A stretch of 64,000 bases of DNA from Halomonas sp. LBP4 (GCF_003202205.1 NZ_PDOG01000001.1:565331-629330), one strand, 5' to 3'; counted from the stretch's first letter, positions 53,928 through 63,509 are shown. A program made the numbers and translations. The notes: generated by a model not told the origin, from the sequence alone.

Positions 53928-54972
53928 GCGATGCACCCGCCACTGGCCATGGCTGGTGCTAGTGGCCGCCCTGCTGGTCGGCTGCGGTGGTAGCGCTGGC
54001 GGCGAGAGCGACACCCTGCTGACCGAGTACCAGCAACGCCTCGCCGCCAGCCTCGGGCTCGAGGCCCCCGCCCCCCGCTCACCCGACAATATCGGCAGTT
54101 TCCCCGACAAGCGCGAGCGCCTGCTCGAGATCCCCGAGACCCGCGACGGCATGCTCAACGTCTATGCCCTGCGCGAGTGTCATATCACCAGCCTGGTGGC
54201 CGGACGCAACAACCAGCTCGGCCGGGTGGCGCCCGCCAGCCAGCGCTGGCTCTATGAGCTGGAACTGTGGCGCCGCCTCGATGCCTGCTGGCGCAGCGAG
54301 GTGCCCGAGACCCTCGCCGAGAGCGACCGGGAGCGCCTGGCACGGCTCACCGAGGCCAAGACGGAGCAGTTGCCGCGGGTCAGCTGGAACGCCCTGTTCG
54401 ACTCGAGCGAATGGGCCGACAGCTTCTCCCGCGCCAGTTCGCCGCTCTCGCCGGCGGAAACCCGGCCCCATGACGACCAGCTCGCCGCACTGGCCTACCT
54501 GCGTGACACCACCCTCCACCAGTTCGATCCCGGCTGGCAGCCCGACTCGGCGACCCTGGAAGGCCACCTCAAGACGCTGCGGACCCGGCCCTTCTCCGCC
54601 GAGCTGCTGCGCACCCTGCTGCTGGCCGAGCAGCGCCTGGAGGAGGCTTCCGAGTTGCTCGAGCATTCCCTGGAGCGTAGCTGTTCCCGCTTGTCGGGAT
54701 TCCCCGACGCGCTTCACCAGTCGCCCGAACACGCACGACTGGAGGCCTGGCTCGCACGGCTCGAGAAGACCGCCAGGGGCTGGCTCGGTGCCATCGACGA
54801 ACTGCTAGCGGCCCAGACCGAAGGGCCCGAGCCGGTCGCCGACTATCGCCGTCGCTGGCTCTCGCTGGAGGCCCCCGAGGCCCCCTTGCCGGCGTTCGAC
54901 GCCGCCCGCGAGCGCCACGAGTCCCTGCGGGAGGAGCTCGCCCGCCGCTGCCGTTTGCCCCGAGGGGCTTAA
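53899..54972 (+). CDS. DUF3080-family lipoprotein
   Basis: A 357-residue exported protein. The signal peptide ends in a lipobox LLVGC (Cys about 29), so it is lipid-anchored; the mature helical part is DUF3080-like. Two cysteines may pair. The start lies 29 bp inside the MATE gene in another frame, so the two are translated together. Function unknown. Confidence 0.8.
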   Translation: MGDWNSLGTERCTRHWPWLVLVAALLVGCGGSAGGESDTLLTEYQQRLAASLGLEAPAPRSPDNIGSFPDKRERLLEIPETRDGMLNVYALRECHITSLVAGRNNQLGRVAPASQRWLYELELWRRLDACWRSEVPETLAESDRERLARLTEAKTEQLPRVSWNALFDSSEWADSFSRASSPLSPAETRPHDDQLAALAYLRDTTLHQFDPGWQPDSATLEGHLKTLRTRPFSAELLRTLLLAEQRLEEASELLEHSLERSCSRLSGFPDALHQSPEHARLEAWLARLEKTARGWLGAIDELLAAQTEGPEPVADYRRRWLSLEAPEAPLPAFDAARERHESLREELARRCRLPRGA

Positions 54973-55154
54973 CCTGCGAGAGCGACTGTGCTATTGGTTG
55001 TGCAACGAGTGACGCAGTGCGCTACCGTCCGGCCCAAGGGCCTGCCGGGCTTGAGCGATCGTGGCGAGCATCCCTGGTTTCGCAACGGATCAGCGTCAGG
55101 CCCGACGGCCCCCAGAAGCCGATGCCGTGAACACGCAGCACGTGGAGGGAGATC

Positions 55155-55871
55155 ATGGGTATCCCGCTGTCACCCCGCCCGGCCCAGGTCATCGACCTGG
55201 AGATCATGCGCCAGCGTCAGCGTGCCAGGCGCCGCCTGATCCGCCTGGCTCCCGAACTGGATAGCCTGGAGATGGTCTACCGGCTCGCCTCCAGCCCCGA
55301 CACCCTCTATGGCATGCCACTGCTCGCCTGGGGCCTGCGCGAGGATGGCGAGGTGGTCGGACTGGTGCCCTGGATGGAGGCGCTGACTCCCTGTCACCGC
55401 CTGGATGACCCCGAACACGGCAGCTTCGTCGGGTATCGCGATCCGGAGACCGAAGAGCTCTTCGAATCGGCCCCCGAGCACAAGGTACTGGAGCTCGAGC
55501 ACGCCGCGGCCTACTTCGACTACGAAGACACCAGCGAGACCACCCTCATCCAGCAGCTCCCCGAGACCCAGGGCACCCACGCCCTGTGCATGGACGAGGG
55601 CGACGCCCCCTGGCAGCTCAAACAGGTATTCGGCTGGCGACTCTACAACGATGGCTCGGTGGAGGCCTTGCTGGCCGACGAGCGACTGGTGGACTCGACG
55701 CCGATCCTCCCCGGTGACGCCTGCCTCTACCCCGGCCACAGCCGTCATCGGGTGGTCTACTTCTTCCAGCGCCGGATCGCCAACCGCATTCGCCGCGAGG
55801 ATCCCGCCACCCTGGAGGCACTGGCGCTGATGGTGATGCCCGATGACGAGACCGGCCCGCCGTCGGGCTGA
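55155..55871 (+). CDS. Conserved protein of unknown function
   Basis: A 238-residue acidic protein with no signal peptide. Features: an arginine-rich start (RQRQRARRRLIRLAPEL), two WG-type beta segments (PLLAWGLREDGEVVGLVPW) and FGWRLYNDGSVEALL later. A good GGAGGG precedes the ATG. I recognise it as a conserved gammaproteobacterial hypothetical but cannot name a function. The 182 bp upstream hold nothing I can identify. Confidence 0.65.
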   Translation: MGIPLSPRPAQVIDLEIMRQRQRARRRLIRLAPELDSLEMVYRLASSPDTLYGMPLLAWGLREDGEVVGLVPWMEALTPCHRLDDPEHGSFVGYRDPETEELFESAPEHKVLELEHAAAYFDYEDTSETTLIQQLPETQGTHALCMDEGDAPWQLKQVFGWRLYNDGSVEALLADERLVDSTPILPGDACLYPGHSRHRVVYFFQRRIANRIRREDPATLEALALMVMPDDETGPPSG

Positions 55872-55886
55872 GCCGAGGGCCGTCGC

Positions 55887-56138
55887 TTACCCCAACCGGA
55901 TAAAGTAGAGATAACAGCCATCGAGCTCCTGCTGATGAACCAGCTCGTGTCCGAGGAAGCTGCAGAACCTGGGTACGTCCCGGGTGGTCGCCGGATCGCT
56001 GGCGACCACCTTGAGCACTTCGCCGGCACGCATGTCGCGCACCTTGTTGTGCATCAGCATGATCGGCTCGGGGCAGTAGAGCCCGGTGGTGTCGAGTTCT
56101 GCTTGATAATCGGGCGGGGAATCAGTGGAATCAACCAT
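55887..56138 (-). CDS. TusA-family sulfurtransferase
   Basis: An 83-residue sulfur carrier. The family CPxP motif is GLYCPEPIMLMHNKVR with the sulfur-carrying Cys22, followed by GEVLKVVASDPATTRDVPRF. It may serve tRNA thiolation or another sulfur relay; a tusBCD set is not here. The ATG at 56138 has GAGG upstream. Confidence 0.9.
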   Translation of the reverse strand: MVDSTDSPPDYQAELDTTGLYCPEPIMLMHNKVRDMRAGEVLKVVASDPATTRDVPRFCSFLGHELVHQQELDGCYLYFIRLG

Positions 56139-56180
56139 CGATGACCTCGTCGTGGGAAGCAATCAGTAGGGAGCAACTAG

Positions 56181-56468
56181 ATGATCAAGATCATTATCGA
56201 ACGTCGCATCATGCCCGGACTCGAGGAGGAATACGAGGTAGCCGCTCGTGAAGCCATGCGCCACTCCCTGGGTGCACGCGGCTTCGTGGGCGGCGAGAGC
56301 CTCGTCGAGCTCGGGCACAGCGACCGACGCCTGATGATCACCAAGTGGCGCGACCTGCGCGCCTGGAAGGAATGGTACACCAGTGAGGAGCGCGCCCGGG
56401 TGATACAGCGTCTCCTGCCCCTGCTGACCGAGGACGAGCGCATCCGGATCTACGAACCCACGAGGTAG
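56181..56468 (+). CDS. Antibiotic biosynthesis monooxygenase (ABM) domain protein
   Basis: A 95-residue ferredoxin-like dimeric alpha/beta barrel protein: IKIIIERRIMPGLEEEYEVA opens the ABM fold, and RLMITKWRDLRAWKEWY forms the second half. Such proteins act as monooxygenases or unknown small-molecule binders. Short gap to the divergent TusA gene (42 bp). Confidence 0.88.
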   Translation: MIKIIIERRIMPGLEEEYEVAAREAMRHSLGARGFVGGESLVELGHSDRRLMITKWRDLRAWKEWYTSEERARVIQRLLPLLTEDERIRIYEPTR

Positions 56469-56492
56469 CCGGACGCCCGCCACTCGTCAACG

Positions 56493-56517
56493 GTGCGGAT
56501 CAGTCCGTGATCCGCAC
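56493..56517. terminator. Hairpin at the convergent ABM/rlmM ends
   Basis: A perfect 10 bp inverted repeat, GTGCGGATCA (56493-56502) and TGATCCGCAC (56508-56517), spanning the rlmM stop codon. It probably ends the ABM transcript and may mark the end of rlmM. Confidence 0.6.
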
Positions 56518-57567
56518 GTGCACCGTCACCTCCTCACGATCGTGATAGAGGTGACGGCAGCCGATCTCTGCCGCTATCCCGGCCTCCGCCAGTGCCTGCG
56601 CGAGACGCTCGAGGCAGGAGGCGACCTCGGGCCAGCGCCGCCGCATCGGCAGCTTGAGATTGAACACCGCTTCGCGACACCAGCGCCGCACCAGCCAGCG
56701 CTCCATCATCGCTTCCACCCGGGACGGCTTGTCGACGATGTCGCAGACCAGCCAGTCCAGACGATAGGGTGGTTCCCAGACGAAGCCATCCTCACGCAGG
56801 TGTTCCACCAGCCCCGTGGCCATCAAGGCCTTGTCCATGGGGCCGTTGTCGATGGCATAGACGTGCATTCCGCGCTTCGCCAGTTGCCAGGTCCAGCCGC
56901 CGGGAGCGGCGCCGAGATCCGCGGCCTGCATCCCTTCGGCCAGTCGCGTGTCCCACTGCTCCCGGGGCACGAACTCGTGCCAGGCCTCCTCGAGCTTCAG
57001 GGTCGAGCGACTCGGGGCACTGTGGGGGAAACGTAGCCGGCGAATGCCCCCCGGCATCTCGCTGCGGTTACCGGGGAAGCTCATGCCCAGCTGTACCCGG
57101 TCGCCGGCCCCCCAGAGCAGATGCAGGCGCCGCCCACCGGCCTTGCGCCGCAGCGCCTTGCGCTTCTTCAGCACCGACTCCAGCGGTCGGTTCAGTGCCT
57201 TGATCAGGCCAGCCAGCGCCTTGCCGTCATTGGTGTCGGGCGTCTCCTGCCAGAGCGACTCGAAGCTCCAGCCGCTGGCCACGACCTGTTCGACGATGGG
57301 GGTCAGGCGGTCCTCGCGCGCAAGTGACAGCGGCGGCAGTGCCACCAGGCTCTGGCGCGCGAATACCAGGGACATCAACGGCAGCTCGCGATGCAGGGCA
57401 TTGACCGGCTCATCGCCCTCGACCCGGAAGCGCACGAAGCCGGCATTGGCATCGAAGAGCGCCTGCCCCGTCCACCCGATGGCCTCGGCCTTCTCGGTGA
57501 TCTCGGCGGCAAGATCCGGTTCGAACCCCGGGCGGCAATAGCACAACAGTTCGACGGGAGACGTCAT
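56500..57567 (-). CDS. rlmM: 23S rRNA 2'-O-ribose methyltransferase RlmM (C2498)
   Basis: A 355-residue enzyme: an N-terminal THUMP-like half (LLCYCRPGFEPDLAAEI) and a SAM domain with LGAAPGGWTWQLAKRG, DNGPMDKALMATG and DIVDKPSRVEAMMERWLVRR, including the catalytic lysine in FNLKLPMRRRWPEV. It modifies C2498 of 23S rRNA. The DUF2721 gene overlaps its start by four bases. Confidence 0.94.
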   Translation of the reverse strand: MTSPVELLCYCRPGFEPDLAAEITEKAEAIGWTGQALFDANAGFVRFRVEGDEPVNALHRELPLMSLVFARQSLVALPPLSLAREDRLTPIVEQVVASGWSFESLWQETPDTNDGKALAGLIKALNRPLESVLKKRKALRRKAGGRRLHLLWGAGDRVQLGMSFPGNRSEMPGGIRRLRFPHSAPSRSTLKLEEAWHEFVPREQWDTRLAEGMQAADLGAAPGGWTWQLAKRGMHVYAIDNGPMDKALMATGLVEHLREDGFVWEPPYRLDWLVCDIVDKPSRVEAMMERWLVRRWCREAVFNLKLPMRRRWPEVASCLERLAQALAEAGIAAEIGCRHLYHDREEVTVHVRITD

Positions 57568-58022
57568 GCGTCTTCTCCCGACTTGCCAGGCGATTCAGCG
57601 GGCGAGCCCGACGTCAGCACGTCCTCAATATCCTGTAGCTGCACATTGAGGGCATTGGTCGAGATCTGGATCTCCCACAGGGAATAGACCAGCGAGACAG
57701 ACAGGCTTAGCAGGCTGATGCCGAACAGCACCATACCGGTGAATTCCAGCGACAGGAACAGTGCAAACATCGAGAGGGTACACAGCAGAAAGCTCATCAC
57801 TCCGGCCAGCTGCATGCGCTTGGTCAGCGAAATCCGCTGGCGTAGCAGCAGGATCTGTTTGGCATTGACGTCCTGGTGCTGGTTGCGTTCCTCATCGGCC
57901 AGCTTGCGGATCAGCTGGGCCAGCACCAGGAAACGGTTGGTATAGGCCAGCAACAGCAAGGAAATGGCGGGAAACAGCAGCGCCGGGGTCGTCAGGGTCA
58001 AGGCTCGGCTCCAGAAAGGCAT
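57564..58022 (-). CDS. DUF2721-family membrane protein
   Basis: A 152-residue inner-membrane protein: a first helix (LTTPALLFPAISLLLLAYTN), a charged amphipathic stretch, and two closely spaced helices around AGVMSFLLCTLSMFALFL. This layout is DUF2721. The start at 58022 (ATG) is preferred to a TTG nine bases upstream. It overlaps rlmM by four bases (ATGA), implying coupling. Function unknown. Confidence 0.85.
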   Translation of the reverse strand: MPFWSRALTLTTPALLFPAISLLLLAYTNRFLVLAQLIRKLADEERNQHQDVNAKQILLLRQRISLTKRMQLAGVMSFLLCTLSMFALFLSLEFTGMVLFGISLLSLSVSLVYSLWEIQISTNALNVQLQDIEDVLTSGSPAESPGKSGEDA

Positions 58023-58098
58023 GATCGGCAAAGCTCGCTATCTTATCAGCCACGTTTCCTGCCGGCGACTCGACTCCATGGGGAGGCCCCTAAATGAA

Positions 58099-58130
58099 GA
58101 AACCCCAGCCTCGAAGGAGGCTGGGGTTTC
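58099..58130 (-). terminator. Intrinsic terminator downstream of the S15-type hydrolase gene
   Basis: A perfect 14 bp stem, GAAACCCCAGCCTC and GAGGCTGGGGTTTC, loop GAAG. On the minus strand it ends in GGGGTTTCTTCATTT, giving a T-rich tail. It follows the structured repeat at 58138-58200 on the same strand. Confidence 0.88.
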
Positions 58131-58137
58131 GGGATAG

Positions 58138-58200
58138 GTGCCTGACGCCCCTTCTCCCACTGCGTGGGCTTGAGCCAGGGTTCGGGGCGCCGTTTCGCGG
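58138..58200 (-). repeat. Structured intergenic repeat, copy A
   Basis: A 63 bp sequence 60/63 identical to copy B (63710-63772); the three differences are all C/T transitions. On the minus strand it holds several short hairpins (CCGCGAAACGG, GGCTCAAGCC, CCCACGCAGTGGG) and a GGGGC/GCCCC closing pair. It starts seven bases after the stop of the hydrolase gene and is followed seven bases later by an intrinsic terminator, so it would sit in that gene's 3' untranslated region. Confidence 0.85.
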
Positions 58201-58206
58201 CAAGCA

Positions 58207-60219
58207 TCAGATGTTGTCGCGCGGCACGGTTTCATTCCAGGTGGTGGAGAAGACGCGCTCATCGCCCTCGTAGGCATCAACGGTGGCATTCAAGTGGAAG
58301 TGTGTCGGCGTCGAGGTCAACTGCGTGCGAGTGGCCACGACGATGCGCCAGTCGCCTCGCTCGAAGCTGCGGCTATTGACCACCTCACCTCTCAACGTGG
58401 CGTAATCGTCGTTGGCATAGCGATAGCGCTCGGTGACGTCGTAGCCAATGGTGAGGCCCAACTCGTCGAGGCGCCACTGGCCATCGTTATCGATGACCTG
58501 CAGGGTGGCCTCGTTGGTGGCCAGGTTGAACAGTACCGTCCATTCGCGATGCGCCGGCACGAGCAGCGTCGTCGTCGGCCCCGGCGCCACTCGTGGCACG
58601 CCGAGATCGAGCAGGCCGGCATCCGCCTCCCGCAACGGGCGCGAAGGGAGCAGGAGACGACCGCCGGGGTGAAGCGTCAGAGCCGCGGGAACCGGCGACG
58701 GCCAGGCCAGCGGCCAGTAGGACGTCGAGATGGCCACCCGGATGCGGTTGCCTGCCGGAAACCGTTGGGCGACGTGATTCAGCCGCACCGAAACCCGATA
58801 CCGCTCACCAGGGCGAACCGGTTCGGGCCGGGCATGCCCGCCGCGGTGGCTCAGGTTCAGAAGGCCGTAGGTGACGAGCGTCACCGTGCCTTCGGAGCCG
58901 ATATCGGACAGCCGGACGGCGACCATCGCCTGCGGCTGGTCCGCCGACAGTTCGAGTTCGACCACCGGCTGCCCCAGGATCTCGACGGCCTCCTCGAGCG
59001 GCGCCGTGTCGAAACACAGCGAACCGCCATCCTCCAGGCGCTGGTCGGTGGGCAGATCGGTGCTTTCCGAGTAGCTGCACCACTTGCCGGCGAACATCCC
59101 CACGCTGAGCGGGCTGCGGATCTCGAGCGGAGGCGCATTAGTGACGGCGTTGTCACCACCCGGTTCGAGCCGCCCCGGGGTCAAGACATAGGCCCGGGTC
59201 TGAAGGCGCCGGCTCGGCCATTCGTCCTCGGCCACCCAACGCCCGGGGCGATCGTCACTGATGGGCGATACGCTGTCCTGCATCCAGGCCCTCAGCATCG
59301 GCTCGGCGTCGACACCGTCATCGATGTCCTTCAACCAGCGGTCCCACCAGCGTACGCATTCGCCGAGGAAGTCGATGGAGGGACCGGGACCGCCCATGTG
59401 CGGATACTTGTGGCCCCAAGGGCCCACCAGGCCCTTGCGCGGTACGTCGAGATGGCGGATCAGCCGGAACACGGTGTTGCAATAACCGTCGGCCCAGCCG
59501 CTGACCGCGAACACCGGGCAACGAATCGCCGCGAAGTCCTCGCAGACGGACGCATGCTGCCAGAACGCGTCGCGCCGCTGGTGCTCCAGCCAGGTCTTGA
59601 GCCACGGTCCGCTTTCCTCGAGGCGCTGGAACCATAGATCGCGCCAGCGTTCGCCGACGATGGCCGGGTCCGGCGGACAGGCGTTATAGGACAACATCAC
59701 CGAGGCCCACGACAGGTTGTCCGTCAGCAGACAGCCGCCCATGTAATGCACGTCGTCGGTATAGCGGTCGTCGGACGAGCAGACGGTGATCACGGCCTGC
59801 AACTCGGGCGGTTGCAAGGCGGCGATCTGCAGACCGTTGAAACCGCCCCAGGAGATACCGATCATCCCCACACGGCCATTGCACCACGGCTGGGCGGCGA
59901 TCCAGCGGATCACCTCGACGCCGTCGGCCAGTTCCTGGGGCAGGTACTCGTCGTGAAGTACGCCATCGGAATCGCCGCTGCCGCGCAGGTCCACGCGCAC
60001 GCTGGCATAGCCGTGACGAGCCAAGAAACCGTGGATTTCACTATCACGCACGGCCCTGAAGTCGCGCTTGCGATAGGGAATGTATTCGAGGATCGCGGGA
60101 ACCGGGTGGTCCGTGGCATCCGCGGGAAGCCATAACTTGGCGGCCAGGCGACAACCGTCGGGCATGGGGATCCAGCTATTCTCGATGACCGTCACCGCGG
60201 CCGCGTGCCCATCGTTCAT
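58207..60219 (-). CDS. CocE/NonD-family (S15-type) serine hydrolase, paralogue 1
   Basis: A 670-residue cytosolic alpha/beta hydrolase. The start matches the family (NSWIPMPDGCRLAAKLWLP); the catalytic Ser lies in IGISWGGFNGLQ, the Asp in SGWADGYCN, and the His in GPWGHKYPHMGG. A C-terminal jelly-roll (X-Pro peptidase-type) domain follows (RVSVRLNHVAQRFPAGNRIR). Members hydrolyse acyl or glutaryl amides, esters or X-Pro peptides; the substrate is unknown. It is divergent from its paralogue. The ribosome site is weak. Confidence 0.92.
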   Translation of the reverse strand: MNDGHAAAVTVIENSWIPMPDGCRLAAKLWLPADATDHPVPAILEYIPYRKRDFRAVRDSEIHGFLARHGYASVRVDLRGSGDSDGVLHDEYLPQELADGVEVIRWIAAQPWCNGRVGMIGISWGGFNGLQIAALQPPELQAVITVCSSDDRYTDDVHYMGGCLLTDNLSWASVMLSYNACPPDPAIVGERWRDLWFQRLEESGPWLKTWLEHQRRDAFWQHASVCEDFAAIRCPVFAVSGWADGYCNTVFRLIRHLDVPRKGLVGPWGHKYPHMGGPGPSIDFLGECVRWWDRWLKDIDDGVDAEPMLRAWMQDSVSPISDDRPGRWVAEDEWPSRRLQTRAYVLTPGRLEPGGDNAVTNAPPLEIRSPLSVGMFAGKWCSYSESTDLPTDQRLEDGGSLCFDTAPLEEAVEILGQPVVELELSADQPQAMVAVRLSDIGSEGTVTLVTYGLLNLSHRGGHARPEPVRPGERYRVSVRLNHVAQRFPAGNRIRVAISTSYWPLAWPSPVPAALTLHPGGRLLLPSRPLREADAGLLDLGVPRVAPGPTTTLLVPAHREWTVLFNLATNEATLQVIDNDGQWRLDELGLTIGYDVTERYRYANDDYATLRGEVVNSRSFERGDWRIVVATRTQLTSTPTHFHLNATVDAYEGDERVFSTTWNETVPRDNI

Positions 60220-60345
60220 TTCGCGTTCCCCCGACTATGGGGCCGGCACCGATGCCGGGCCAGTGGAAGCCTTTTTATCGTATATCATTAGGACATGCAT
60301 CGCCGTTGCGGCGCACTCTCCTCCACAGGCCCCACAGAGGGTGCC
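60220..60345. promoter_or_regulatory. Divergent promoter region between the two S15-type hydrolases
   Basis: A 126 bp gap with an AT-rich patch at 60271-60295 (TTTTTATCGTATATCATTAGG). TATCGT and TATATC could be -10 elements for either direction. CAGAGGG precedes the plus-strand start. No operator dyad is evident. Confidence 0.45.
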
Positions 60346-62379
60346 ATGAAAATCGTCCATGACTTTCCGCGCGAAGTCCGGGTCATAGAAAACGTTTGGA
60401 TTCCCATGTCCGATGGCATCCGGCTGGCGGCTCGCGTCTGGCTACCCAGCGACGCGGAGCATAGCCCCGTACCGGCCATCCTGGAGTACATGCCCTATCG
60501 CAAGCGCGATTTCACGCGCCTGCGCGACGAACCCCTGCATCGCTACTTCGCCGGGCATGGCTATGCCTGTATCCGGCTCGACCTGCGCGGCAGCGGCGAT
60601 TCCGACGGGCTGCTGCTGGACGAATACCTGCAGCAGGAACTCGATGACGCCGTCGACGCCATCGACTGGCTGGTCGCCCAGCCGTGGTGCAACGGCGAGG
60701 TCGGCATGATGGGCATCTCCTGGGGCGGCTTCAACGCGCTCCAGGTCGCCGCCATGCGCCCCGCGCCGCTCAAGGCCATCATCACCATGTGCTCCACCGA
60801 CGACCGCTACAGTGACGACGTGCACTACCAGGGCGGTTGCCTGCTCAACGAGAACCTCGGCTGGGGTTCGGTCCTGCTGTCCTGCGCCACCACGCCCCCC
60901 GACCCCGACATCGTGGGTGGCGACTGGCGTGCAAAGTGGCGCCACCGGATCGACAACGCGCCGTTCTACCCGTTGGTGTGGATGCGCCACCCGCAGCGTG
61001 ACGAATATTGGAAGCATGGTTCGATCTGCGAGGACTTCGGCGCCATCGCCTGTCCCGTCTACGCGGTGGGTGGCTGGGCCGACGGCTACGTGGATGCCAT
61101 TCCGCGCCTTATGGCCGGCCTGAAGGTACCGCGCAAGGCATTGATCGGACCGTGGTCGCACGCCTTCCCCCACGCCGCCCTGCCCGGCCCGGCCATCGGT
61201 TTCTTCCAGGAGGCGCTGCGCTGGTGGGATCACTGGCTGAAGGGAATCGACAGCGGGCTCATGGACGAACCCATGCTGCGGGTATGGATGGAGGAATACG
61301 TGCCGCCCGCCCCGATGCACGCGGAAAGGCCGGGCCGTTGGGTGGCGGAGGAAACCTGGCCATCGGGACGCCTGCAACCGCGCACCTTCTACCTCAACGT
61401 GCTGTCGCTGGGCGAACGCCCCGACAGCGAAGACCGGATGCGGATCGCTTCCCCGCAAACCACCGGGCTGGCGGCTGGGGACTGGTACGGCTTCGGGGCG
61501 GAAGGCGAATCGCCCACGGACCAGCGTGAGGACGACGGCAAGTCGTTGGTCTTCGACTCCGACCCCCTGACGGAGCGCCTGGAAATTCTCGGCGCTCCCA
61601 TCGTCTCACTGGAACTGGCAGCCGACCGCCCTGTCGCCTACGTTATCGTACGCCTCAATGATGTCGCCCCCGACGGCGCGTCCGACCGGGTCAGCTACGG
61701 CATTCTCAACCTGACCCAGCGCGACAGTCGCGAACATCCCGAACCGCTGGAGCCCGGGCACCGCTATCGTGTGACGGTGAAGCTGAACGACATCGCCTAT
61801 GCCTTCGCCCCCGGACACACCATCCGCCTGGCGATCTCGACCAGCTACTGGCCGGTGATCTGGCCGGCACCGGAGCCCGTCAACCTGACCCTCTACACCG
61901 GTACCAGCCAACTACGGCTTCCGGCACGACCGCCGCGCTCGGAAGACGCCGAGCTACGAGTCTTCGAACCGCCGGAGCGCGCTCCCATGCCCGAGATGAC
62001 GACGCTCACCGTCGCGCCCCTCCGCCGTCAGGTCGAGCGGGACCTGACCACCGGCATGACGGTCTACCGCATCTCGACCACCGGCGGAGACTTCGGCGAC
62101 GCTGCCCTCGCCCGGATCGAGGATATCGACCTGACCGTCGGCTACACCATCACCAAGACCTACCGCATTCACGACTACGACCCGGAGCTGGCCGAATCGA
62201 CGGTCGAACAGACCACCACGCATCGACGTGGCGACTGGTCCACGCGACTGGAGTGCCGCACGCAACTCACCGCAACACCGCAGAGCTTTCGCATCCGCGG
62301 CATACTGAAAGCCTACGACGGCGGCACGCTATTCGCCCGCCGCGACTGGGACGAGGAAGTCGCCCGCGAGCTGCTGTGA
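60346..62379 (+). CDS. CocE/NonD-family (S15-type) serine hydrolase, paralogue 2
   Basis: A 677-residue paralogue of the divergent gene: the same start (NVWIPMSDGIRLAARVWLPS), catalytic Ser in MGISWGGFNALQ, Asp in GGWADGYVD, His in GPWSHAFPHA, and a C-terminal jelly-roll (KLNDIAYAFAPGHTIRLAIS). The ATG at 60346 follows AGAGGG; the frame is open 17 codons upstream but without similarity. Its 3' end meets the ATP-grasp gene. Confidence 0.92.
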   Translation: MKIVHDFPREVRVIENVWIPMSDGIRLAARVWLPSDAEHSPVPAILEYMPYRKRDFTRLRDEPLHRYFAGHGYACIRLDLRGSGDSDGLLLDEYLQQELDDAVDAIDWLVAQPWCNGEVGMMGISWGGFNALQVAAMRPAPLKAIITMCSTDDRYSDDVHYQGGCLLNENLGWGSVLLSCATTPPDPDIVGGDWRAKWRHRIDNAPFYPLVWMRHPQRDEYWKHGSICEDFGAIACPVYAVGGWADGYVDAIPRLMAGLKVPRKALIGPWSHAFPHAALPGPAIGFFQEALRWWDHWLKGIDSGLMDEPMLRVWMEEYVPPAPMHAERPGRWVAEETWPSGRLQPRTFYLNVLSLGERPDSEDRMRIASPQTTGLAAGDWYGFGAEGESPTDQREDDGKSLVFDSDPLTERLEILGAPIVSLELAADRPVAYVIVRLNDVAPDGASDRVSYGILNLTQRDSREHPEPLEPGHRYRVTVKLNDIAYAFAPGHTIRLAISTSYWPVIWPAPEPVNLTLYTGTSQLRLPARPPRSEDAELRVFEPPERAPMPEMTTLTVAPLRRQVERDLTTGMTVYRISTTGGDFGDAALARIEDIDLTVGYTITKTYRIHDYDPELAESTVEQTTTHRRGDWSTRLECRTQLTATPQSFRIRGILKAYDGGTLFARRDWDEEVARELL

Positions 62380-62412
62380 ATAACCCATACGTCTCCGTGG
62401 TGTGCCGCCAGG

Positions 62413-63438
62413 TCAGGACGTCCCGCCGAGTTCGTAGCGCGCTGCCGCCGCCTCGAGGATCAAGCTCAGCAGCTCGTGATAAGGGTAGCCGGCCCACTCG
62501 GCCATCAGCGCCAGCTTGCCGTCCCAGTACCAGGTTGGATTGGTGTTGGCATCGAGCAGCCGGGGTTGCCCATCCTCGCCTTCGCGGAAGTCGAAGCGGG
62601 CGTAATCACGCAGCCCCAGCCGACGGAACAGCTTCACGGAATAATCGACCAGTTGGCTCCACTTGACGTCGTCGATCTCCGCGCGACGGAAACTCAGCTT
62701 CTTCCAGTACGGCGAGTCAGGGTCGGCTTTCGAGCCGTAAGTGAGGATCGGCGGCAGAACGGGGTCGAGAGCGCTATAGTCGATCTCCAACGGCGGTAGC
62801 ACCGTGAAGCCTGTCTGGGGATTGCCGACCAGCCCCACGGTATACTCCGGGCCGGTCAGGAAGTCCTGGATCAGCGCATCCGCGACCGCAAGCTCCTCAG
62901 CCAGCCAGCGCAGATAGGCCTCCGCCTCGCTGGCGTCATGCACCACGCAGTCCCGCGTGATGCCGAAGCTTCCACCACTGCTGTTCGGCTTGATCAGGCA
63001 GGGATAGATGCTCGGCAGTACCAGAGGATCGGCGGACAGCTCCACGTAGGTCTCGTTGGGCACGGGAATCCCCTGCCCAGCCGCCAGCGCACGAACCAAG
63101 GCCTTGTCGGTGGTCAGGCTGATGCTCATCGGGTCGGCACCGGTATAGGGGATATCGAGGATTTCCAGCAATGCCGGCACATTGCGCTCCAAATCCCAAT
63201 CGTTGCGGAACCCGGTATCGCAGAAGTTCAGCGCCAGATCGGGAGGATGAGTGCGCAGGTCGTCGATTAGCCTGGCATGGTCATCAAGGTAGCTGAAGCG
63301 ATACCCCGATAGGCGCTCCAAGGCACGGCGCAGTTGCTCGACCGCCTCGAGCTCCTCGGCACCGAACACCCCATCGACGGCATAGGCATACGGTAGGCGG
63401 GGGTCGCCGAGCAGCACGGTCACGTTCAGGTGTTGCAT
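62413..63438 (-). CDS. D-alanine--D-alanine ligase-like ATP-grasp enzyme
   Basis: A 341-residue ATP-grasp ligase: LALNFCDTGFRND, GADPMSISLTTDKALVRALA, IKPNSSGGSFGIT (glycine-rich ATP loop), DFLTGPEYTVGLVG and the metal site LLDANTNPTWYWDG. It diverges from Ddl near the substrate site, so it may join other amino acids or an amino acid to another acid. GGAGG seven bases before the ATG at 63438. Its neighbours are hydrolases, not cell-wall genes. Confidence 0.85.
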   Translation of the reverse strand: MQHLNVTVLLGDPRLPYAYAVDGVFGAEELEAVEQLRRALERLSGYRFSYLDDHARLIDDLRTHPPDLALNFCDTGFRNDWDLERNVPALLEILDIPYTGADPMSISLTTDKALVRALAAGQGIPVPNETYVELSADPLVLPSIYPCLIKPNSSGGSFGITRDCVVHDASEAEAYLRWLAEELAVADALIQDFLTGPEYTVGLVGNPQTGFTVLPPLEIDYSALDPVLPPILTYGSKADPDSPYWKKLSFRRAEIDDVKWSQLVDYSVKLFRRLGLRDYARFDFREGEDGQPRLLDANTNPTWYWDGKLALMAEWAGYPYHELLSLILEAAAARYELGGTS

Positions 63439-63509
63439 CCGATAGTCCTCCCCCTTTCGCCAACTCACGCAAGGTAAGAAAAGTATACGCCAGGCTCTGG
63501 CATGACCGA

